Shown piece by piece: positions 1-4,342 of a stretch of 9,321 nt of DNA (its first letter is position 1; every line of letters starts with the position of its first letter). Source of the stretch: Alphaproteobacteria bacterium (lineage in GTDB: Bacteria; Pseudomonadota; Alphaproteobacteria; Sneathiellales; Sneathiellaceae); NCBI GenBank assembly GCA_006226265.1, contig SBHH01000046.1:1-9321 (forward strand), written 5' to 3'. A model generated the notes under the pieces. That model worked only from the letters and a program-made list of their open reading frames with translations. It was not told the origin of the DNA and made no database searches. The position numbers and the translations under genes were made by a program.

Positions 1-62
1 AATAGTATAATTATATTTACGTACCGCAAGTCTTTATTTGAAAAGGGAAATTGAGGAGGCGC

Positions 63-683
63 TTAACTGACGTCCGTCGGGGTGTTGAGGAGGATATAGA
101 GACCAATGGCGATCAGCAGGAAGGGAAGGGCCTTCGGGGCGACGCGGGTGAGGCGATCGCGGAATGCGGGATGGGCGAGCACGAGGCGGGAAAGGCCGAT
201 CAGGAGGAGGGCTGCCCCCAGAATGGCGAGTACCATCCAGAAAACCAGCACGGGTCGGGTGTCGGAAAGGAGCGGCGCAAGCACGCCGATCGAGTCCCAG
301 CTATGGGTCAGCATGATGAGCGCGACGGTCCAGAGGGTGCCTTTTCGCATTGCGCGGGCCGGGGCGTCGTCAAAATCCGGTGCGGTGTCCTTCCGCCGGA
401 TCAGGTGATATAACTCATATAGCCCGACGGAAAGCGGGACGAGCCCGACGAGGGGGATATAGTCCTCGGGGAGAAGCTGCACCCCTTGCGCGACGATGAG
501 GCTGATGACCATCATCGCGACAACGGCGACGAAGTAGCCCGCGCTCACTGTCCATGCGCCATATTTCCGGTGCAAAGACAGCGTTACCAGAAGGACCACA
601 TTGTCCATGCTAGTCGATAAAAAGGCCGTAAAGCTCACCCCCATGGCAAGGAGGATATGCTCTATGGCCGGTTCGGAGATCAT
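63..683 (-). CDS. CadD-like cadmium resistance / LysE-superfamily transporter
   Basis: A 206-residue, very hydrophobic inner-membrane protein with about six predicted membrane segments (roughly residues 8-36, 42-66, 73-94, 113-128, 143-170, 184-201). The family signature is visible as two pseudo-symmetric halves: a DNVVLL motif at 27-32 in the first helix, and a DSIGVLAPLL stretch at 130-139 that corresponds to the second acidic motif of CadD proteins. Length matches CadD (about 205 residues). Members of this family export cations such as cadmium; the real substrate here is inferred only. The start ATG at 683 lies 21 nt after the stop of the upstream deacetylase-like gene, so the two are probably one transcript; its ribosome binding site is weak (GGGGCAG). 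No CadC-type metal regulator lies beside it, so metal control is not evident. The stop is TAA, and no clear terminator follows before the window edge. Confidence 0.72.
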   Translation of the reverse strand: MISEPAIEHILLAMGVSFTAFLSTSMDNVVLLVTLSLHRKYGAWTVSAGYFVAVVAMMVISLIVAQGVQLLPEDYIPLVGLVPLSVGLYELYHLIRRKDTAPDFDDAPARAMRKGTLWTVALIMLTHSWDSIGVLAPLLSDTRPVLVFWMVLAILGAALLLIGLSRLVLAHPAFRDRLTRVAPKALPFLLIAIGLYILLNTPTDVS

Positions 684-704
684 TCTGCCCCGATGTTTCG
701 ATTA

Positions 705-1700
705 TCAGAGCGTCTTTTCATCGACGCCGATATGGAACAGGCAGTCGCCGCGAATGACGCGGGCGGGTTGCCGCTTGGCGAGGATGACGCCTTTCTTCTC
801 GAAATAAAGCTCGACAGGTTCGCGGCCCGGCGTTTCCGGCCGGTGGATGAGCGCGGCCAACTGGCCCGGTTCAACATCATCACCTGGATCGGCGAACGGC
901 TCATAAACGCCGGGTTCGGTTGCAAACAGGCTGCCTTCGGCATCGAAGCTGCGGCGCACAGTGTTCGTTTTCAATTCCGGCGCCTCGGTAATGGCGCCGA
1001 TCAGCTTGAGCGAGCGTTTGAGCCCGTCCCCGGCGAGCTTCGGCAGGCCCTTGGAGACTGTCCCCCCGCCCGCAAGCTCCGTCAGCACGTTGCAGACGCC
1101 CTGGCGGAAGGCAGCGGCGGAGGAGAAGCTGCCCGCATCGCTCCGTTCGAAATAAAGCGTATGGGGGAGAGCGAAGGCCTCGCCGATCTTCTGCTTGATT
1201 TCAAGATAGGGATCGTCCGGCGTGAGCGAGAAAAGCACCGTCGGCGTATAGAAGAGGGAGCTGCCGCCCGAATGCAGATCGAACATGAAGTCCGCGCGTC
1301 TCAGAAGCGTATGCTCGATATAATGGGCGATCTGCTGCGTCGGGGTGCCGGTATCGACACCGGGGAAGGAGCGGTTCAAATTCCCCTGATCGAGCGGGGA
1401 GGTACGAAGCCCTGCCTCGGCCGCCGGGAAGTTCGCCATCGGCAGGATCAAAAGCTGGCCGCGCACCTGCTCGACCGGCAATTCACGGATCAGGCTCGAA
1501 AGAATGACCTGCCCTTCATATTCATCCCCATGATTGCCCGCCATCAGCAGAACCGTCGGCCCCTCGCCATTTTTCAGGCTCGCAATCGGGATCGGAATGA
1601 AGCCGTAGGCGGAACGATGGACGGAATGCAGAAGCTGAAGATATCCGTGCTGGATACCTTCCTTGTCATAATCGATGGTGCTGGTGATAAGGGAAGACAT
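705..1700 (-). CDS. DoeB-like N-acetyl-diaminobutyrate deacetylase (AstE/AspA metallohydrolase family)
   Basis: A 331-residue cytoplasmic zinc hydrolase of the succinylglutamate desuccinylase/aspartoacylase superfamily. Visible motifs: GNHGDEYEG at 55-63, giving zinc ligands His57 and Glu60; GNLNRSFPG at 106-114, whose Arg110 is the usual substrate-carboxylate contact; DLHSGG at 141-146, giving the third zinc ligand His143; and LTELAGGG at 206-213 with the probable catalytic Glu209. The overall pattern resembles DoeB/EutE, which removes the acetyl group from N2-acetyl-2,4-diaminobutyrate in ectoine breakdown. No other ectoine genes (doeA, doeC, doeD, transporter) are in the window, so the substrate is inferred from family only. 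I chose the ATG at 1700 because conserved sequence begins soon after it and an AGGT core lies about 10 nt upstream; the frame stays open further upstream, but that stretch is unlike the family. It is probably co-transcribed with the downstream CadD-like gene. Confidence 0.8.
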   Translation of the reverse strand: MSSLITSTIDYDKEGIQHGYLQLLHSVHRSAYGFIPIPIASLKNGEGPTVLLMAGNHGDEYEGQVILSSLIRELPVEQVRGQLLILPMANFPAAEAGLRTSPLDQGNLNRSFPGVDTGTPTQQIAHYIEHTLLRRADFMFDLHSGGSSLFYTPTVLFSLTPDDPYLEIKQKIGEAFALPHTLYFERSDAGSFSSAAAFRQGVCNVLTELAGGGTVSKGLPKLAGDGLKRSLKLIGAITEAPELKTNTVRRSFDAEGSLFATEPGVYEPFADPGDDVEPGQLAALIHRPETPGREPVELYFEKKGVILAKRQPARVIRGDCLFHIGVDEKTL

Positions 1701-1731
1701 TTTTAAGACTACCTGTCGGGAAAAAATTGTT

Positions 1732-1752
1732 GGATATCCATCATACCCCATG
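1732..1752 (-). repeat. copy 1 of a short gene-start motif (CATGGGGTAT plus ATATCC)
   Basis: On the minus strand CATGGGGTAT (1743-1752) is followed after 5 nt by ATATCC (1732-1737). It lies 32-52 nt upstream of the DoeB-like start codon and overlaps the candidate -10 box. The other two copies are at 3240-3253 and 4326-4342. Function unknown; the similarity may be chance. Confidence 0.35.
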
Positions 1753-1770
1753 GCGGACAGGGGATGTAAA
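1740..1770 (-). promoter_or_regulatory. possible promoter for the DoeB-like gene
   Basis: On the minus strand TTTACA (1765-1770) and TATGAT (1740-1745) each match five of six bases of the sigma70 -35 and -10 boxes. The spacer is 19 nt, longer than the optimum of 17. It sits 40-70 nt before the start codon, in the 130-nt gap behind the dienelactone-hydrolase-like gene. No clear hairpin terminator separates the two genes, so read-through is also possible. Confidence 0.35.
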
Positions 1771-1830
1771 CCAAAAAATGCCGCATCCCCCTCCGGCCCG
1801 GGCAGAGCCACGCCGTTCTTTCTTATGCCA

Positions 1831-2709
1831 TCAATCGGGATAGGGATCAACGCGCCTCCGCGTCCCCGGCATATGCTCTTCAAGGAAATGTTCAACCTGC
1901 CCGATCGCGTCTTTCCAGGCGGCCGGGTTGCCGCCCGTCGTCGCGCCCCAGCCACCCTTGGCATTCACATTCCGCCGCTTCTCATTGAACTTTACCGGAT
2001 GGCTGCTGTCGAAGGAATGATGCGCGCCCGGATAGACGATGAGTTCAACCGGATAGCCTGCCTCTTTCGCACGCGCCGTGAGTTCGCGGCAGGCAGCGGC
2101 GGGCGTCCAGTCATCCAGCTCTCCGATCAGGATCAGAAGCGGGCTTTCAGGATGATAGATCCCTTCATATCCCAGAATATGGTGGATCGCGCCTTTCTCC
2201 CGGATCGCGTGCCAATCGCCAAAGCGCGCGGCGCAGTTGGGATAGAGCGCAATGCCGGCGGCGAAGCCCGGATGTGCCGCAACGGTCGCAAGGGTAGACG
2301 CGCCGCCATGCGATCCGCCCATCACGGCGATCCGGTCCGGATCGACATAGGGCAGGGATTTCAGAAACTGGAGCGCGGCAAAGGCATCGCCCGCCCGGCG
2401 CGCATAATTGACCGCGCCATGGCTGTTTACCCTGCAAAGCCCGTTAGGAAAATCGCGGGTCGAAAAGCTGTCGGGCTCGATCGTGACATAGCCCCGCGCG
2501 ACCAGCCGGGTGGACCAGCGCCAGGGCGCGCCGCTTGAAAAGGGACCGAGGCCGGAGCAGTCATGCAATATGACGACGGCGGGGAAGGGGCCATCACCTG
2601 CGGGCTTCGAGAGTTTGTAGGGGAGATCGAGTTCCGCCGCCCGCAAAGGACCTGCGAGGATCATCAGAAACAGGAACATAGCCGCAAAGGGTTTCGATAC
2701 AGCAAACAT
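1831..2709 (-). CDS. secreted dienelactone hydrolase family protein (alpha/beta hydrolase)
   Basis: A 292-residue alpha/beta hydrolase of the dienelactone hydrolase family with an apparent N-terminal signal peptide (Lys6, hydrophobic core 8-22, likely cleavage near Ala24 or Ala25), so probably periplasmic. The catalytic triad can be placed: Ser133 in the nucleophile elbow GGSHGG (131-136), Asp199 or Asp200 in GELDD, and His230 or His231 in GAHHSFD. Classical dienelactone hydrolases use Cys as nucleophile; Ser here suggests a related esterase or peptidase-like activity, substrate unknown. Cysteines at 51, 92, 159 and 207 could form disulfides outside the cytoplasm. The start at 2709 is chosen because it supplies the charged n-region; Met11 would leave none. 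That ATG lies only 11 nt past the hsp20 terminator and has no good ribosome binding site, so its promoter is unclear: either read-through from hsp20 or a weak promoter overlapping the terminator. Confidence 0.78.
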   Translation of the reverse strand: MFAVSKPFAAMFLFLMILAGPLRAAELDLPYKLSKPAGDGPFPAVVILHDCSGLGPFSSGAPWRWSTRLVARGYVTIEPDSFSTRDFPNGLCRVNSHGAVNYARRAGDAFAALQFLKSLPYVDPDRIAVMGGSHGGASTLATVAAHPGFAAGIALYPNCAARFGDWHAIREKGAIHHILGYEGIYHPESPLLILIGELDDWTPAAACRELTARAKEAGYPVELIVYPGAHHSFDSSHPVKFNEKRRNVNAKGGWGATTGGNPAAWKDAIGQVEHFLEEHMPGTRRRVDPYPD

Positions 2710-2720
2710 CCGGACACCAT

Positions 2721-2751
2721 AAAAATAGCCCGCCGGGCGGGGCGGGCTATT
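2721..2751 (-). terminator. rho-independent terminator after hsp20
   Basis: An 11-bp perfect stem (AATAGCCCGCC paired with GGCGGGCTATT, arms 2741-2751 and 2724-2734) with a 6-nt loop is followed on the minus strand by a T run ending at 2721. It starts 32 nt after the hsp20 stop codon. The plus-strand reading has a poorer T tract, and no plus-strand gene ends here. Confidence 0.9.
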
Positions 2752-2783
2752 CTATCTCAGTTATTTCCGTATGGCGTCAAAAA

Positions 2784-3242
2784 TCAGGCGGCAACCGTCT
2801 GGTTTTCGATCAGCTTGTCCTTGCTCTTGTTGATCTCAATCGTGCGGGGTTTCAGTTCTTCCGGAATTTCCCGGACGAGATCGATATGCAAGAGCCCGTT
2901 TTCCATAGACGCGCCGGTGACCTTGATGGTCTCGGCAAGCTCGAAGGTCTGGGTAAAGGACCGGGCCGCAAGGCCGCGATGCAGATATTCAACCTTGTCT
3001 TTTTCCTCGGTCGATTTGCCCGTTACTTTCAGGCTGTTCTGGTTGCTGACGATTTCGATCTGGTCTTCGTCAAACCCGGCAACCGCCATTGTGATGCGGT
3101 AGTTATCGGCGTCTTTGCGCACGATATTATAGGGTGGGTAGCTGTTTTCGGTCGAGGCGCGTTCAAGGCCGCGGAAAAGCTGCTCGATGCGGTCAAAGCC
3201 GACGGTGGAACGCATAAGGGGGGAAAAGTCATAAGTACGCAT
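2784..3242 (-). CDS. small heat shock protein, Hsp20/IbpA type
   Basis: A 152-residue ATP-independent holdase chaperone of the cytoplasm that binds unfolding proteins for later refolding by DnaK/ClpB. The alpha-crystallin domain spans about residues 35-137. It contains PPYNI near its start, MAVAGF at 52-57, and the diagnostic ASMENGLLHIDL at 111-122, the conserved A-x-x-x-N-G-x-L-x-I/V motif. An IEI motif at 135-137 is in the place of the C-terminal I-x-I anchor that docks neighbouring subunits. Length is typical for bacterial class A (IbpA-like) proteins. The start ATG at 3242 is preceded by a perfect AGGAGG (3252-3257) with 9 nt spacing. Expression is likely heat-controlled twice: by a CTTGAA-type promoter and by a structured leader that hides the ribosome binding site. 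It stands alone in its transcription unit, with a strong terminator behind it. Confidence 0.95.
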   Translation of the reverse strand: MRTYDFSPLMRSTVGFDRIEQLFRGLERASTENSYPPYNIVRKDADNYRITMAVAGFDEDQIEIVSNQNSLKVTGKSTEEKDKVEYLHRGLAARSFTQTFELAETIKVTGASMENGLLHIDLVREIPEELKPRTIEINKSKDKLIENQTVAA

Positions 3243-3253
3243 GGGGTATATCC
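3240..3253 (+). repeat. copy 2 of the gene-start motif, spanning the hsp20 start codon
   Basis: Read on the plus strand, CATGGGGTAT (3240-3249) runs directly into ATCC, so that ATATCC overlaps it (3248-3253). On the minus strand this is the stretch from the hsp20 start codon into its ribosome binding site, so selection on translation initiation could explain this copy without any regulator. Confidence 0.3.
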
Positions 3254-3331
3254 TCCTATTGAAGCAATATAGTCCGAATGTTGGCTCGCCATCATGGCCG
3301 AACCTTGAAATACCGGGCCCAAAGGGCGCCC
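3249..3331 (-). promoter_or_regulatory. ROSE-like RNA thermometer in the hsp20 leader
   Basis: The predicted hsp20 leader (about 90 nt) can fold into three consecutive hairpins. Hairpin 1 (3315-3331) has a GCCC/GGGC stem with a UUU loop, extended by two G-C pairs past a bulged C. Hairpin 2 (3283-3304) has a roughly 9-bp stem, GGUUCG and CCA against UGG and CGAGCC, with one bulged G. Hairpin 3 (3249-3271) pairs UUGCU (3263-3267) with AGGAG of the ribosome binding site (3253-3257), including a G-G opposition, then three A-U pairs after an A-G mismatch. A U(U/C)GCU element facing the Shine-Dalgarno sequence in the last hairpin before an Hsp20 start codon is the hallmark of ROSE elements, which melt on heating to permit translation. 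The folding was done by eye. Confidence 0.65.
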
Positions 3332-3340
3332 GATGGTGGA

Positions 3341-3371
3341 TATATATTCAAGAAAAGGCTGGATTCAAGGG
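3341..3371 (-). promoter_or_regulatory. heat-shock (RpoH-type) promoter of hsp20
   Basis: On the minus strand CCCTTGAA (3364-3371) matches the RpoH -35 consensus CTTGAA with upstream Cs. After a 17-nt spacer comes TATATA (3341-3346), which suits the AT-rich -10 boxes of alphaproteobacterial RpoH promoters and also a sigma70 box. The predicted start near 3334 would begin the transcript just before leader hairpin 1. A second CTTGAA (3347-3352) abuts the -10 box, with no suitable -10 of its own. Confidence 0.7.
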
Positions 3372-3432
3372 ATCGAAATGTGAAAAAATGGCATCAAATT
3401 ACCCCGCTTGCGCGGCGATAAAAGGAATTTGT

Positions 3433-3906
3433 ATGAGTGACCGTCAGAATGGCCCGGAAGCTCCCGCACCGGGGACGATATTCTTCTCGCGTACCTATGA
3501 CGAGGCGCTGGACCTGATCAAGGAGGCGCGCTCCTATCTCGCAGGACCCGGCCGTGCGGCGGTTCAATCCCTCTCGTCCGAGGCCAGCTTCGACTATGCG
3601 GCCGAATCTTTGCGTCTCACCACGCGGCTCACCGAAAGCATGTCCTGGCTGATGTTCCAGCGCGCCCTGCAGGAAGGCGAGATCACGGCGGAGGAGGCGC
3701 AGGCCGAGGAATGCCATCTGCAGCATTTCAACATCTGCCTGCCCGAAGCAGAGGCCCGGAACAGCAATGCGTTGCCGGATGGACTGCTTTCCCTGATGGA
3801 ACGGAGCGAGTTGCTTTATCAGCGGATTGCGCGGCTTGACCGGCAGGGGATGGAGGCGTTCAAGCGATCACAGGCCCTCGCGGGAAATTCCGAATCTCCC
3901 GCCTGA
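3433..3906 (+). CDS. rcdA: RcdA-family protein (DUF1465), regulator of CtrA degradation
   Basis: A 157-residue soluble protein recognised from the family pattern: YDEALDLIKEARSYL (22-36), GPGRAA (38-43), then YAAESLRLTTRL (55-66), SWLMFQRAL (71-79) and EGEITAEEA (81-89), followed by an LPDGLLSLMERS stretch (114-125). In Caulobacter RcdA is a helical-bundle adaptor that works with CpdR and PopA to present CtrA and other substrates to ClpXP at the cell pole during the G1-S transition; the same role here is inferred by family. The last 15 or so residues look disordered, as in RcdA. The ATG at 3433 is chosen because AAAGGA lies 7 nt upstream and the family homology begins soon after; the frame is open back to 3241, but that stretch covers the hsp20 leader and promoter on the other strand. 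It is divergent from hsp20. I found no convincing own promoter and no CtrA-type TTAA-N7-TTAA box. Confidence 0.85.
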   Translation: MSDRQNGPEAPAPGTIFFSRTYDEALDLIKEARSYLAGPGRAAVQSLSSEASFDYAAESLRLTTRLTESMSWLMFQRALQEGEITAEEAQAEECHLQHFNICLPEAEARNSNALPDGLLSLMERSELLYQRIARLDRQGMEAFKRSQALAGNSESPA

Positions 3907-3924
3907 ATTTTACATGATGCCCAT

Positions 3925-3951
3925 GAAAAAAGGCGCCCCGAGGAGCGCCTT
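3925..3951 (-). terminator. rho-independent terminator after rpmE
   Basis: On the minus strand AAGGCGC (3945-3951) pairs perfectly with GCGCCTT (3930-3936) around an 8-nt loop, and the T run (TT of the stem plus TTTT) follows. It begins 24 nt after the rpmE stop. The same hairpin sits 23 nt after the rcdA stop on the plus strand, where A-rich flanks but only a scattered T tract follow, so it may act weakly in both directions. Confidence 0.88.
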
Positions 3952-3975
3952 GAATTCTTTGCAAGCAAGCCGCGC

Positions 3976-4197
3976 TTACTTAAGGCCGAAACCTGCGAAA
4001 CGCTTCTTGAACTTGGCAACCTGGCCGTCGTCGCGGACCTGACGGTCCCCGCCGGTCCAGGCCGGATGGGTCTTCACATCGATATCGAGCTTCAGGACGT
4101 CGCCTTCCTTACCGTAGGTCGAACGGGTCTCGAACGTCGAGCCATCGGTCATTTCGACCGTGATCGTGTGATAATCGGGATGTATGTCTTTTTTCAT
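3976..4197 (-). CDS. rpmE: 50S ribosomal protein L31
   Basis: A 73-residue ribosomal protein that bridges the large and small subunits. It begins [10 protein letters not shown], as L31 proteins do, has the T-x-S-T-Y-G segment near 26-29, HPAWTG at 44-49, and ends in the basic [10 protein letters not shown] (62-71) typical of the family. It contains no cysteine, so it is the zinc-free form lacking the C-x-x-C ligands; this is common in alphaproteobacterial L31 of this length. The ATG at 4197 is preceded by AAGGAT about 8 nt upstream. It is a single-gene unit with its own promoter (4241-4269) and terminator (3925-3951), divergent from the ABC transporter gene. Confidence 0.96.
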   Translation of the reverse strand: MKKDIHPDYHTITVEMTDGSTFETRSTYGKEGDVLKLDIDVKTHPAWTGGDRQVRDDGQVAKFKKRFAGFGLK

Positions 4198-4240
4198 ATC
4201 GGTTCATCCTTTACGGGATGCAGGAATTCGCTAAGCGGGC

Positions 4241-4269
4241 CTTATATTAAAGCTTTGGCGCGATGGCAA
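4241..4269 (-). promoter_or_regulatory. sigma70-type promoter of rpmE
   Basis: On the minus strand TTGCCA (4264-4269) and TATAAG (4241-4246) are separated by exactly 17 nt, with an A/T-rich stretch (TTTAA) before the -10 box. The predicted transcript would start near 4234, leaving a leader of about 37 nt before the rpmE start codon. Confidence 0.72.
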
Positions 4270-4325
4270 GGGGAGATGTGTTTTTTCCTCTTTTTTCTTG
4301 CATTCTCGGCCGTGAGCTTTACACC

Positions 4326-4342
4326 CATGGGGTATGATATCC
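4326..4342 (+). repeat. copy 3 of the gene-start motif, spanning the ABC transporter start
   Basis: CATGGGGTAT (4326-4335) is followed after one G by ATATCC (4337-4342). It overlaps the ATG at 4334. The identity with copy 1 extends to the 14-mer CCATGGGGTATGAT (4325-4338), and a TTTACA precedes both copies (here at 4318-4323, only 9 nt before TATGAT, so not a normal promoter pair). Confidence 0.35.

Noticed and set aside
1..62. AT-rich stretch with a TATAATTATA palindrome and GAGGAGG at the left edge
   Set aside because: Too little sequence is present to tell a promoter or ribosome binding site from chance, and no gene start follows it in a supported frame.
657..1706. 349-codon open frame on the plus strand opposite the DoeB-like gene
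   Set aside because: Antisense shadow of a gene with a complete active site; low-complexity, Arg-rich translation and no ribosome binding site.
1771..1830. Possible terminator between the dienelactone-hydrolase-like and DoeB-like genes (GCCCGGGC palindrome followed by a T run)
   Set aside because: The palindrome has no loop and the T run is about 20 nt away from it, so no believable stem plus tail can be drawn.
1701..1964. N-terminal extension of the DoeB-like protein by 88 codons
   Set aside because: The stretch overlaps the end of the neighbouring gene and resembles nothing in the family; ATG 1700 has a ribosome binding site and gives the usual length.
1675..2538. 287-codon plus-strand frame across the gap and the dienelactone-hydrolase-like gene
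   Set aside because: Composition is atypical and it is antisense to a protein with a signal peptide and catalytic triad. Its in-frame ATG at 1750 lies in motif copy 1 without supporting homology.
3241..3432. N-terminal extension of rcdA by 64 codons
   Set aside because: It would cover the hsp20 leader and promoter, has no ribosome binding site, and RcdA homology begins only after the ATG at 3433.
4302..4328. Minus-strand 28-codon frame from the ATG at 4328 toward rpmE as a leader peptide
   Set aside because: It would begin upstream of the rpmE promoter and run through it; there is no support beyond an open frame.
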